Shown here in pieces: positions 17,841-26,543 of a stretch of DNA of 64,000 nt; the first letter of the stretch is position 1; every line of letters begins with the position of its first letter. The position numbers were made by a program, and so were the translations under genes. Source of the stretch: Ensifer sp. LC11 (GTDB lineage Bacteria; Pseudomonadota; Alphaproteobacteria; Rhizobiales; Rhizobiaceae); assembly GCF_001695835.1 (NCBI RefSeq), contig NZ_MBSO01000001.1:124001-188000 (forward strand), written 5' to 3'. The notes under the pieces were generated by a model, which was not told the DNA's origin, searched no databases, and was given only the letters and a program-made list of their open reading frames with translations.

Positions 17841-19481
17841 ATGATGCACAAGCTCAACGGACGTCTTCGTCTTCTGACCGCTTCGGCGGCGTTGGCCATG
17901 GTGATGGCCGCGACCGCACCGTCCTTCGCCGAAACGCCGAAGGACACGCTGGTCGAAGCCTTTGCCATCGACGACGTTATTTCCATGGATCCGGGCGAAG
18001 CCTTCGAGCTGACCGCTGCGGAAATCACCGGCAACACCTACAGCATGCTGGTGCGCCTCGACATCAACGACACGACCAAGGTCATTGGCGATCTCGCCGA
18101 CAGCTGGACCGTGTCGGATGATGGTCTGACCTACACCTTCAAGCTCAAGTCCGGCCTGAAGTTTGCCTCCGGCAATCCGGTGACCGCTGAGGACGTCGCC
18201 TGGTCGTTCGAGCGCGCCGTGAAGCTCGACAAGAGCCCGGCCTTCATCCTCACCCAGTTCGGCCTCAACGGCGACAACGTAACGGAAAAGGCCAAGGCCA
18301 CGGACGAGCAGACCTTCGTCTTCACCGTTGACCAACCCTATGCTCCGAGCTTCGTCTTGAACTGCCTGACGGCGACGGTTGCCGCCGTGCTCGACAAGAA
18401 GCTGGTGCTCGACAATGTCAAGCCGGTCACGCCGACCGACGACTACAAGTACGATAACGACTTCGGCAACGAATGGCTGAAGACCGGCTATGCCGGCTCC
18501 GGTCCGTTCAAGCTGCGCGAATGGCGCGCCAACGAAGTCATCGTTCTCGAGCGCAATGACAACTACTATGGCGAACAGGCCAAGCTTGCCCGCGTCATCT
18601 ACCGCCACATGAAGGAAAGCTCCGGCCAGCGCCTGGCGCTCGAAGCCGGCGATATCGACGTGGCGCGTAACCTGGAGCCGGGCGATCTCGACGCCGTTTC
18701 GAAGAATGCCGATCTCGGCACGACGAACGCGGCAAAGGGCACCGTCTACTACATCAGCCTCAACCAGAAGAATGCGAACCTCGCAAAGCCCGAAGTGCGC
18801 GAAGCCTTCAAGTATCTGGTCGACTACAATGCACTCGGCTCGACGATCATCAAGGGCATCGGCGAAATCCACCAGAGCTTCCTGCCGAAGGGCGTGCTCG
18901 GTGCCCTCGACGAGAACCCCTACAAGCTCGATGTCGCCAAGGCGAAGGAACTGCTGGCCAAGGCCGGTCTCGCTGACGGCTTCACCGTGACCATGGACGT
19001 TCGCAACAACCAGCCGGTTACCGGCATTGCCGAATCCTTCCAGCAGACGCTCGGCCAGGCCGGCGTGAAGCTCGAAATCATCCCGGGCGACGGCAAGCAG
19101 ACGCTGACGAAGTACCGTGCCCGTAACCACGACATGTATATCGGTCAGTGGGGCATGGACTATTTCGATCCGAACTCCAACGCCGAAACCTTCACCAGCA
19201 ACCCTGACAATTCCGACGAAGGCAAGAACAAGACACTTGCCTGGCGTAACGCCTGGGACGTTCCGGAGCTGACGAAGAAGACCAAGGACGCCCTGCTCGA
19301 GCGTGACAGCGCCAAGCGTGCGGAGACCTACAAGGAGCTGCAGAAGACGGTGCTTGGCGAAAGCCCGTTCGTCATCATCTTCCAGCAGACCGAAGTCGCC
19401 GGCTACCGCGGCAACGTCAAGGGCCTGAAGCTCGGCCCGAGCTTCGACACCAACTTCGTCGCCGGTATCACAAAAGAATAA
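17841..19481 (+). CDS. Dipeptide/oligopeptide-binding protein (DppA type)
   Basis: About 546 residues, family 5 extracellular solute-binding protein. A signal peptide (LRLLTASAALAMVMAATAPS, cleaved after SFA near residue 33) targets it to the periplasm. Family signatures: LADSWTVSDDGLTYTFKLKS, TAEDVAWSFERAVKLD, and GSGPFKLREWRANEVIVLER. GAGGGA lies upstream of ATG ATG at 17841. It begins a five-gene ABC operon; the preceding dipeptidase gene hints that dipeptides are the substrate, although related systems carry oligopeptides or other solutes. Confidence 0.9.
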   Translation: MMHKLNGRLRLLTASAALAMVMAATAPSFAETPKDTLVEAFAIDDVISMDPGEAFELTAAEITGNTYSMLVRLDINDTTKVIGDLADSWTVSDDGLTYTFKLKSGLKFASGNPVTAEDVAWSFERAVKLDKSPAFILTQFGLNGDNVTEKAKATDEQTFVFTVDQPYAPSFVLNCLTATVAAVLDKKLVLDNVKPVTPTDDYKYDNDFGNEWLKTGYAGSGPFKLREWRANEVIVLERNDNYYGEQAKLARVIYRHMKESSGQRLALEAGDIDVARNLEPGDLDAVSKNADLGTTNAAKGTVYYISLNQKNANLAKPEVREAFKYLVDYNALGSTIIKGIGEIHQSFLPKGVLGALDENPYKLDVAKAKELLAKAGLADGFTVTMDVRNNQPVTGIAESFQQTLGQAGVKLEIIPGDGKQTLTKYRARNHDMYIGQWGMDYFDPNSNAETFTSNPDNSDEGKNKTLAWRNAWDVPELTKKTKDALLERDSAKRAETYKELQKTVLGESPFVIIFQQTEVAGYRGNVKGLKLGPSFDTNFVAGITKE

Positions 19482-19517
19482 GCGGTCTCGAAGGAATAAA
19501 CCGAAAGGATCGTTCCC

Positions 19518-20585
19518 TTGAGCATGAGCGGAACAGGGACCGTGGACGGGCGCAAACGCGCCCGTCCCGGCAAGATCGCGGCAGCCGTGCTGCGCTTTTT
19601 CATCGTTGTCGTCACGACCTATCTCGGCCTGCTGGCCGTCACCTTCTTCATCGGGCGGGTGGTCCCGATCGATCCGGTTCTGGCCGTTCTCGGCGACCGG
19701 GCGCCGACGCATGTCGTCGAAAGGACGCGTGAGGCGATGGGGCTGAACCTGCCCCTGTATCAACAATTCTTCATCTATGTGCGACAGGCGCTGACGGGCG
19801 ACTTCGGCGTCTCGGTTCTGACGACCAATCCCGTCATGAACGACATTCGCCGCGTGTTTCCGGCGACCATGGAGCTTGCGACGCTCGGCACTCTGATCGG
19901 CGCCATCTTCGGCGTGCCGCTCGGTGTGCTTGCCGCCGTCAAGCGCGGCAGCATCGCCGACCAGATCGTCCGCGTCATCGGCCTTGTCGGCTATTCCGTG
20001 CCGATCTTCTGGCTGGCGCTGCTGTCGCTGCTCGTCTTCTACGCGCGGCTGAAATGGGTCGCCTATCCAGGCCGTATCGATATCGTCTTCGAATACACGT
20101 TCACGCCGATCACCGGTTTCTACCTGTTCGACGCGCTCTGGCAGCGGCAATGGGATGTGCTTTGGGACGTCTTCCGTCACATCATCCTGCCGGCGTCGCT
20201 GCTCGGTTATTTCTCGCTCGCCTATATCAGCCGCATGACGCGCAGCTTCATGCTCAACGAGCTGCAGCAGGAGTACATCGTCGCAGCGCGCGCCAAGGGC
20301 TTGTCCGAGACCCGGATCATCTGGGGACATGCGCTTCGAAACGCGGCGGTGCCGCTCGTGACCGTGATTGCGCTTTCCTATGCCGGACTGCTTGAAGGCT
20401 CGGTGCTGACGGAAACCGTCTTCGCCTGGCCGGGCCTTGGCCTCTACATCACCAACTCGCTGCAGAATGCCGACATGAACGCCGTCCTCGGTGGCACCAT
20501 CGTCATCGGCTCGGTCTTCATCGGCATCAATCTCCTGTCCGACCTTCTCTACCGGACACTCGACCCGAGGACGCGCCAGCGATGA
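19518..20585 (+). CDS. Peptide ABC permease (DppB type)
   Basis: About 355 residues, inner-membrane permease. The N-terminal segment FFIVVVTTYLGLLAVTFFIG, the periplasmic loop with MGLNLPLYQQFFIYVRQALT, and the EAA motif EYIVAARAKGLSETRIIWGH fit DppB/OppB. The TTG at 19518 is favoured because AAGGAT sits eight bases upstream; the in-frame ATG at 19524 would have 14-base spacing. Its stop overlaps the ATG of the next permease (ATGA). Confidence 0.9.
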   Translation: MSMSGTGTVDGRKRARPGKIAAAVLRFFIVVVTTYLGLLAVTFFIGRVVPIDPVLAVLGDRAPTHVVERTREAMGLNLPLYQQFFIYVRQALTGDFGVSVLTTNPVMNDIRRVFPATMELATLGTLIGAIFGVPLGVLAAVKRGSIADQIVRVIGLVGYSVPIFWLALLSLLVFYARLKWVAYPGRIDIVFEYTFTPITGFYLFDALWQRQWDVLWDVFRHIILPASLLGYFSLAYISRMTRSFMLNELQQEYIVAARAKGLSETRIIWGHALRNAAVPLVTVIALSYAGLLEGSVLTETVFAWPGLGLYITNSLQNADMNAVLGGTIVIGSVFIGINLLSDLLYRTLDPRTRQR

Positions 20586-21514
20586 GCACCGTTACCCAGA
20601 CACGTCCGATGACGCGCCGCGAGTGGTTGCTGTCCGATCGCCCGCAGTCGCGCACCCAGGCCCGCCTTGGCCGCGCCTACATGACCTGGCAGCGTTTTGC
20701 CGCCAATAAACTGGCCGTTCTCGGCCTTATCATCCTCTTGGCGCTGGTCTTCGTTGCAGCCTTCGCCGATTTCCTGGCACCGCATTCGCCCTATATCGGT
20801 GATCTCGCCAACGCCCGGTTGCTGCCGCCGGGGAGCCCCGGCTACCTGCTCGGAACGGATGATCTCGGCCGCGACATCCTCGCGCGGCTGATCCATGGCT
20901 CGCGCTTGACGCTTGCCGTCGTTTTGCTGGTTGCGGTCATTGCAGCGCCCGTCGGCCTGATCGTCGGCGCTGTCGCCGGTTATGCCGGCGGCTGGGTCGA
21001 CGCCGTGCTGATGCGCATCACCGACATTTTCCTTGCCTTTCCGAAGCTGGTGCTGGCGCTCGCCTTCGTCGCAGCACTCGGGCCGGGCATCGAAAACGCC
21101 GTTCTTGCGATCGCCATCACCTCCTGGCCGCCCTATGCGCGCATCGCGCGCGCCGAAACGCTGACGGTGCGCAACTCCGACTATATCGCTGCCGTGCAGC
21201 TCATGGGGGCGTCGCCGATCCGCATCGTTTTCCGCCATGTGATGCCGATGTGCATGTCGTCGCTGATCGTGCGTGTCACGCTCGACATGGCCGGCATCAT
21301 CCTGACGGCCGCGGGCCTGGGCTTCCTTGGTCTCGGCGCCCAGCCGCCGCTGCCGGAGTGGGGCGCGATGATTGCGTCTGGCCGCCGCTTCATCCTTGAT
21401 CAGTGGTGGGTGGCAACCATGCCCGGCGTCGCGATCCTGATCGTCAGCCTCGGCTTCAATCTGCTCGGCGACGGCCTGCGCGATGCGCTCGATCCCCGGG
21501 AGAGCGGTCAATGA
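20582..21514 (+). CDS. Peptide ABC permease (DppC type)
   Basis: 310 residues. It shows the DppC N-terminal domain (WQRFAANKLAVLGLIILLAL), the hallmark LLGTDDLGRDILARLIHGSR, and the EAA loop DYIAAVQLMGASPIRIVFRH. It ends with DGLRDALDPRESGQ, the usual OppC/DppC C terminus. The start overlaps the previous stop and the end overlaps the next start, both as ATGA, so translation is coupled through the operon. Confidence 0.92.
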   Translation: MSTVTQTRPMTRREWLLSDRPQSRTQARLGRAYMTWQRFAANKLAVLGLIILLALVFVAAFADFLAPHSPYIGDLANARLLPPGSPGYLLGTDDLGRDILARLIHGSRLTLAVVLLVAVIAAPVGLIVGAVAGYAGGWVDAVLMRITDIFLAFPKLVLALAFVAALGPGIENAVLAIAITSWPPYARIARAETLTVRNSDYIAAVQLMGASPIRIVFRHVMPMCMSSLIVRVTLDMAGIILTAAGLGFLGLGAQPPLPEWGAMIASGRRFILDQWWVATMPGVAILIVSLGFNLLGDGLRDALDPRESGQ

Positions 21515-22344
21515 GTGCGCTTCTGACAGTCGAAAACCTCAAGGTCTCGTTCCCGACGCGCACCGGCCTCGTCGAGGCGGTGCGCGGCGTCTCCTTCACG
21601 CTCGGTCGCGAACGGCTCGGCATCGTCGGCGAAAGCGGCTCGGGCAAGTCGCAGACCGGTCGCGCGATCATGGGGCTTACGCCCGGCCACGCGCAGGTAA
21701 CGGCAAACAGGCTGGCCTTCGACGGCATTGATCTCCTGTCCGCCTCGCCGAAAGTGCGAAGGGATCTCAGGGGTAAGCGCATTGCGATGATCCTGCAGGA
21801 CCCGAAGTACTCGCTGAACCCGGTCATGAGCATCGGCCGGCAGATCGTCGAGACGCTGAAGCGCCACGAGAATGTCGGCCGCGCGGAAGCCCGGGAGAGG
21901 GCACTCGACATGCTCGTGGCGGTGCAGATCCGCGATCCGAAGCGCGTTTACGATCTTTATCCGCACGAAGTCTCGGGCGGTATGGGCCAGCGTGCGATGA
22001 TCGCAATGATGCTGGTTGCTGGCCCCGAGCTGCTGATCGCCGACGAGCCGACCTCGGCGCTTGATGTCACGGTACAGCTCGAAGTGCTTGGTATCCTCGA
22101 CAAGCTGGTGGCCGAGCGCGGCATGGGCCTGATCTTCGTCTCGCACGATCTGCGCCTGGTCTCGTCCTTCTGCGACCGGGTCATCGTCATGTATGCCGGC
22201 AAGATCGTCGAGGAGCTGGCGGCGTCCGAACTCGCCAATGCCAAGCATCCCTATACGCAAGGATTGCTGAACTGTATGCCGGCGATCGGCTCCAATCGTC
22301 ATCCCCTGCCGGTTCTCGACCGCAAACCGGAGTGGGCTCAATGA
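21511..22344 (+). CDS. Peptide ABC ATPase (DppD type)
   Basis: About 277 residues. Walker A GESGSGKSQTGRA, with Gln in the place of the usual Ser/Thr after GKS, the ABC signature HEVSGGMGQRAMIAMMLVAG, Walker B LLIADEPTSALDVT, and the switch His in FVSHDLRLVSSF are all present. The C terminus is short: it stops after the PYTQGLLNCMPAIGSN segment, without the Cys-rich extension found in many DppD proteins. The ATG at 21511 overlaps the DppC stop. Confidence 0.92.
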   Translation: MSALLTVENLKVSFPTRTGLVEAVRGVSFTLGRERLGIVGESGSGKSQTGRAIMGLTPGHAQVTANRLAFDGIDLLSASPKVRRDLRGKRIAMILQDPKYSLNPVMSIGRQIVETLKRHENVGRAEARERALDMLVAVQIRDPKRVYDLYPHEVSGGMGQRAMIAMMLVAGPELLIADEPTSALDVTVQLEVLGILDKLVAERGMGLIFVSHDLRLVSSFCDRVIVMYAGKIVEELAASELANAKHPYTQGLLNCMPAIGSNRHPLPVLDRKPEWAQ

Positions 22345-23108
22345 CATCAGCCGTTTCCGTATCCAACCTTTCCGTCACCTATGACGAGTTCAAGGCGTTG
22401 AACGACGTCAGCGTCGAGATTGCACCGGGCGAATCCTTCGGGCTTGTCGGCGAATCCGGATCGGGCAAGTCGACGCTGCTTCGGGCAATCGCCGGTCTTG
22501 CGCCGATGTCCGCGGGCGCCATCCGTGTCCACGACCGGGTGCTCAAAGGCGCCAAGCGCGACAAGGCCTTCTACCGCGCCGTGCAGATGGTGTTCCAGGA
22601 TCCCTACGGCTCGCTGCACCCGCGCCAGACGATCGACCGGCAATTGCTGGAACCGCTGGCGATCCATGGCGTGGCCGATGGCGAGCGCCGCATTCTAAGG
22701 GCGCTCGACGAAGTCGGTCTCGGATCGGGATTCCGCTTCCGCTATCCGCATCAGCTTTCCGGCGGGCAGCGCCAGCGTATCGCCATTGCCCGGGCGCTGA
22801 TCCTGGAGCCCTCAATCCTGCTCCTCGACGAGCCGACATCGGCGCTCGACGCTTCGGTGCAGGCGGAAGTCCTGAACCTCCTGGAGCAGGTCAGACGCGA
22901 CCACAAGCTGACCTTCATCATGGTCAGCCACGATCTCGGCGTCGTCACCCATATGTGCGACCGGCTGGCGGTGATGCAGGGTGGACGCGTCGTCGAACGC
23001 CTGTCCTCCGCGGATCTCGTTGCCGGGAACATCGGCGAGGACTATACGCGCAGCCTGATGGTCGCAAGCAAGGGCTTCCAGCGCAAGGACGCCGCCGCGA
23101 CGGCGTGA
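22341..23108 (+). CDS. Peptide ABC ATPase (DppF type)
   Basis: About 255 residues. Walker A GESGSGKSTLLRAIAGL, signature QLSGGQRQRIAIARALILEP, Walker B LLLDEPTSALDASVQAEVLN, and switch MVSHDLGVVTHMCD are intact. It overlaps the DppD stop (ATGA) and is the last gene of the peptide ABC operon. A hairpin follows nine bases after the stop. Confidence 0.92.
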   Translation: MTSAVSVSNLSVTYDEFKALNDVSVEIAPGESFGLVGESGSGKSTLLRAIAGLAPMSAGAIRVHDRVLKGAKRDKAFYRAVQMVFQDPYGSLHPRQTIDRQLLEPLAIHGVADGERRILRALDEVGLGSGFRFRYPHQLSGGQRQRIAIARALILEPSILLLDEPTSALDASVQAEVLNLLEQVRRDHKLTFIMVSHDLGVVTHMCDRLAVMQGGRVVERLSSADLVAGNIGEDYTRSLMVASKGFQRKDAAATA

Positions 23109-23116
23109 CGGATGAC

Positions 23117-23142
23117 GGCAAGCGGGATCGCTCCCGCTTGCC
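23117..23142 (+). terminator. Hairpin after the peptide ABC operon
   Basis: GGCAAGCGGGA (23117-23127) and TCCCGCTTGCC (23132-23142) form a perfect 11-bp stem with a 4-base loop. There is no T-run, so it may act as an mRNA end-stabilising or Rho-assisted terminator. It is placed directly after the last gene. Confidence 0.65.
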
Positions 23143-23180
23143 TGCCCCTCGTGAAATGTGCCGTGCCGACGGACGGCTCC

Positions 23181-23330
23181 TCAGGCGCTTTCCCGCCAGA
23201 AGGAGGTGGCGCCGGTGATCACCCTCTGAATGCGTCGCTGTTCGCGCCACTTTCGTCCCGTGTCCTTGATCACGGGACGCGCCTCCGGCGAGAAGATGTA
23301 GTTGCGACGTCGTCCAACATAGTCTTCCAT
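23181..23330 (-). CDS. Possible small protein or gene remnant
   Basis: A 49-codon frame (start MEDYVGRRRNYIFSPEARPV, end TSFWRESA) downstream of the C-methyltransferase gene on the same strand. It has balanced, protein-like composition rich in Arg, Tyr and Trp, but no clear ribosome binding site. The frame stays open upstream into the end of the methyltransferase gene. I do not recognise it. It could be the C-terminal remnant of a lost sugar-pathway gene. The rest of the 265-base gap holds only the operon hairpin. Confidence 0.3.
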   Translation of the reverse strand: MEDYVGRRRNYIFSPEARPVIKDTGRKWREQRRIQRVITGATSFWRESA

Positions 23331-23373
23331 CGCCGGGTTCACGCCGGAATAGAACTGCTTCTCCGGATCGCGC

Positions 23374-24606
23374 TCAGAAGACCTTGAGCTCCGGTATGGC
23401 GACGACGAAGCGGCCACCCCAGTCGCGGATCGCGGCATTGTCGGCGACGATTTCGGCCTTCAGGTTCCAAGGCAGAATGACGAGATAGTCGGGTCTTACG
23501 TCTTCGATCAGCGCCGGCGCATGCACCGGAATATGGGTTCCGGGCAAGAGCTTGCCTTGCTTCAGGTCATTACGATCGACCGCAAAGGCGATTTCGCTTG
23601 GCGACAGCCCGCAGACATTGAGGAAGGTGTTGCCTTTCGCGGCGGCGCCATAGGCGGCCACGGTCTTTCCCTCGGCCTTGGCGCTTGCCAGGAAGTTCGT
23701 AAAATCCTTGCACACGGCGGCGATGCGGTCGTCGAATGCCAAATAGGTTTCCATGCGCATCAGGCCGGCAAGCGCCTCTGTTGCCCGGATGGTTTCAAGT
23801 TGCAGCGTGGTCTCCCGCACGCCGGATGCCAGCTGGGCATAGACGCGCAGCGAGCCGCCATGCGTCGGCAATTCCTCGACGTCGAAGACCTTCAGGCCGC
23901 AACTTTCGAAGATGCGCTCGACGGCCGCCAGCGACAGATAGGAATAGTGTTCGTGGTAGATCGTATCGAACTGCACGCCCTCCATCAGGCGCAGAAAATG
24001 CGGGAATTCGAACGTCGCCACGCCATCGGGCTTCAAGAGAATGGCAAAGCCGCCCACGAAGTCGGCGATGTCAGGCACATGGGCGAGCACGTTGTTGGCG
24101 GCCGTCAGGTCGGCGCGGATGCCGCGCTTGACGAGTTCCGTCGCGGTCTCCCGCCCGAAGAAGGCGACCTCGGTCGGAACCTTGCGTTCCTCGGCGAGGC
24201 GCGCCGCATTGGCGGCAGGCTCGACGCCGAGCACTGGAATGCCCTTGCCGACGAAGTATTGCAGCAGATAGCCGTCGTTGGAGGCAATCTCGACGACCTG
24301 CGAGCCGCTGTTCAGCCCAAACCGTTCGGTCACGCTGTCGGCATAGCGGCGGGCATGTTCAAGCCAGCTGGTCGAAAACGAGGAGAGGTAGGCGTAACCG
24401 TCGGTGAAGATTTCGTCCGCTGGCACGTTCTCTGTCGTCTGCACCAGCAGGCATTCCGAGCAGACCATCGCTTTCAGCGGAAACGAGCGCTCACGGGCGA
24501 TCGCCTCTTCGGTCGGCTCGAGAAACGAATTCGACCAGGGGGTCGAGCCCAAGTCGGCGACGACGGTCTTGAGCGGGGTCGAGCAGAAACGGCAATTGTG
24601 GGACAT
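23374..24606 (-). CDS. NDP-sugar C-methyltransferase
   Basis: 410 residues, the three-part architecture of sugar C-methyltransferases such as TylC3 and NovU. An N-terminal zinc-binding region has CRFC at residues 5-8 and CSEC near residue 50. A SAM-binding Rossmann domain (VVEIASNDGYLLQYFVGKGI) is followed by TIYHEHYSYLSLAAVERIFE with the His-Glu-His catalytic pattern. The C-terminal domain shows VAAYGAAAKGNTFLN. It would methylate C-3 or C-5 of a 4-keto-6-deoxy sugar such as the RfbG product. It ends a leftward run of sugar genes, eight bases after rfbG. Confidence 0.85.
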   Translation of the reverse strand: MSHNCRFCSTPLKTVVADLGSTPWSNSFLEPTEEAIARERSFPLKAMVCSECLLVQTTENVPADEIFTDGYAYLSSFSTSWLEHARRYADSVTERFGLNSGSQVVEIASNDGYLLQYFVGKGIPVLGVEPAANAARLAEERKVPTEVAFFGRETATELVKRGIRADLTAANNVLAHVPDIADFVGGFAILLKPDGVATFEFPHFLRLMEGVQFDTIYHEHYSYLSLAAVERIFESCGLKVFDVEELPTHGGSLRVYAQLASGVRETTLQLETIRATEALAGLMRMETYLAFDDRIAAVCKDFTNFLASAKAEGKTVAAYGAAAKGNTFLNVCGLSPSEIAFAVDRNDLKQGKLLPGTHIPVHAPALIEDVRPDYLVILPWNLKAEIVADNAAIRDWGGRFVVAIPELKVF

Positions 24607-24614
24607 CGAAGTCT

Positions 24615-25682
24615 TTAGCCTCTCATGAATGCGTCGATTTGGCTGAGTGTCAGGTCACGGGCATCGGTGCCGCGGCGCCAGCCGTCATACCAGCGCGCGG
24701 CCCAGTCGATCGCCTCGTCCTGCGAAAGGCGGGCGCTCCAGGACAGCGTCCTCGCGGCGAGCGCCGGGTCGAGGCCGAGCGTCATCATCTCGCGCGGCTG
24801 CTGTTCGGATGAGGTGTCACGCCACTCGGTCGGCAGGCCCATGGCGGTCTGAATGGCCCTGGCCACGTCCTGGACGGGGATCTGCCGCTCGGTCGGGGAG
24901 GGGCCGAAGTTCAGGGCGCTGACGTTGGTTTCGCCGGCGTGAAGCGCTTCGGCAAAGACGAAGTAGCCATTGAGACAATCGAGCACGTGTTGCCACGGCC
25001 GCGTTGCCATCGGGCTGCGGATATCAAGGGTTTTGCCCGACTGCGCCGCGCGCACGATGTCGGGAACCAGTCGGTCAACCGAGAAATCTCCGCCGCCGAG
25101 CACGTTGCCGCCGCGCGCGGTTGCCATCTGGACACCGCGTTCGTGCAGGAACGAATCCCGCCAGGTCGAAACGACCAGTTCACAGGCCGCCTTCGAACCG
25201 GAATAGGGGTCGTGGCCGCCGAGTACTGCGTCTTCCGGAAAGTGCCTGCCGCTTTCGTCGTTGCGATAGACCTTGTCGGTGGTGACGACGACGATCGCCT
25301 TGAGAGCGGGCGCTGCACGTGCTGCGTCAAGCAGGCGCACCGTTCCCATGACGTTAATGTCGAAGGTTTCGGCCGGCGTCCGGTAACTCTCGCGCACCAG
25401 CGGCTGGGCCGCCATGTGGAGAATGATCTCCGGGTCGCACTGGCGGAAGGCCGCGGCAAGCGCATCGCCGCTGCGGATGTCGCAGAGATGTTCGCCTGCG
25501 GCTTCGCCCGATCCGAGCAGCGCATACAGGGAAGGTTCTGCTGCCGGTGGCAGGGCGTAACCGGTAACAAGGGCTCCCATCTGCGTGAGCCAGAGGCGGG
25601 CCCAGCTTCCCTTGAAGCCGGTATGGCCCGTCAACAGAACCCGCTTACCGGCCCAGAAGGACGGGTTTGCAAGCCGGCTCAT
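24615..25682 (-). CDS. rfbG: CDP-glucose 4,6-dehydratase
   Basis: 355 residues, extended short-chain dehydrogenase. It converts CDP-D-glucose to CDP-4-keto-6-deoxy-D-glucose. The NAD-binding motif LLTGHTGFKGSWARLWL is at residue 15, LHMAAQPLVRESYRTPAETF in the middle, TTDKVYRN with the catalytic Thr, and the YSGSK catalytic Tyr-Lys. The GFKG and AAQPLVR patterns are typical of the CDP-glucose branch rather than of RmlB. It overlaps the cytidylyltransferase stop by four bases (ATGA), so the two consecutive steps are coupled. Confidence 0.93.
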   Translation of the reverse strand: MSRLANPSFWAGKRVLLTGHTGFKGSWARLWLTQMGALVTGYALPPAAEPSLYALLGSGEAAGEHLCDIRSGDALAAAFRQCDPEIILHMAAQPLVRESYRTPAETFDINVMGTVRLLDAARAAPALKAIVVVTTDKVYRNDESGRHFPEDAVLGGHDPYSGSKAACELVVSTWRDSFLHERGVQMATARGGNVLGGGDFSVDRLVPDIVRAAQSGKTLDIRSPMATRPWQHVLDCLNGYFVFAEALHAGETNVSALNFGPSPTERQIPVQDVARAIQTAMGLPTEWRDTSSEQQPREMMTLGLDPALAARTLSWSARLSQDEAIDWAARWYDGWRRGTDARDLTLSQIDAFMRG

Positions 25683-26446
25683 GCCCAGACTTTCCAGGGT
25701 GCCGCGCCGCTTTGCCAGAGGTCTTCGAGCTGGTTCTTGTCGCGCAGCGTATCCATCGGCCGCCAGAAGCCCGCATGTTCGAAGGCCATCAGCTGGCCCT
25801 CTGCGGCCAGTCCTTCCAACGGCTCCGCTTCGAACGGCGTGTGATCGCCTTCGATGCGGTCAAGCACCGACCGGTTCAGGACGAAGAAGCCGCCATTGAT
25901 GTGGCCGTTGTCGCCGGCCGGTTTCTCGATGAAGCTTCTCACGCGCCCGTCGCTGACGGCAAGGGCGCCATAACGACCCGGCGGGATGACGCTGGTCACC
26001 GTCGCCTGACGGCCATGATGGCGATGGAAATCGGTCAGCGCCTTGATGTTGATGTCGGCAACGCCGTCGCCGTAGGTGAGGCAGAACGTGTCGCCGAGAT
26101 GATCGGCCACGCGCTTCAGACGTCCGCCGGTCATGCTGTCCGTGCCGGTGTCCACGAGCGTTACGCGCCAGGGCTCGGCCTTGTTCGAATGAAACAGCGT
26201 TTCCCCGGTCGCCATGCAATAGGTGACGTCGGAGGAGTGCAGCACGTAGTTGGCGAAGTATTCCTTGATCATGTAGCCGCGGTAGCCGAGGCAGATCACG
26301 AAATCCGAGAAGCCGTAGTGGCTGTAGATCTTCATGATGTGCCACAGGATCGGCCGCCCGCCGATTTCGATCATCGGTTTTGGCCGGAGATGGCTCTCCT
26401 CGGAGATGCGTGTGCCGTAGCCACCCGCGAGAATGACGATTTTCAT
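25679..26446 (-). CDS. rfbF: Glucose-1-phosphate cytidylyltransferase
   Basis: About 255 residues, the family size. It makes CDP-glucose from CTP and glucose-1-phosphate, the first step of the CDP-sugar route. The N terminus MKIVILAGGYGTRISEESHL, the RPKPMIEIGGRPILWHIMKI segment with the substrate Lys, and TYGDGVADINI are diagnostic. The ATG at 26446 is chosen because the nucleotide-binding motif begins right there and GAGGCGG lies upstream; an ATG at 26491 adds only an unrelated leader. Confidence 0.94.
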   Translation of the reverse strand: MKIVILAGGYGTRISEESHLRPKPMIEIGGRPILWHIMKIYSHYGFSDFVICLGYRGYMIKEYFANYVLHSSDVTYCMATGETLFHSNKAEPWRVTLVDTGTDSMTGGRLKRVADHLGDTFCLTYGDGVADINIKALTDFHRHHGRQATVTSVIPPGRYGALAVSDGRVRSFIEKPAGDNGHINGGFFVLNRSVLDRIEGDHTPFEAEPLEGLAAEGQLMAFEHAGFWRPMDTLRDKNQLEDLWQSGAAPWKVWA

Positions 26447-26543
26447 GCGACCGCCTCGTGTTTGCGCCGACGCTGGCTCGGCGCATTTCAAAGTCCTAAT
26501 ATCCGAGTGACCTTGCGCGGAGGTGGTCTCCGTTTGGTCGAAC

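Noticed and set aside
17583-20330. 915-codon minus-strand open frame across the dipeptidase and peptide ABC genes
   Set aside because: It is antisense to well-supported genes with conserved motifs; long mirror frames are common in GC-rich DNA, and its composition shows no domain.
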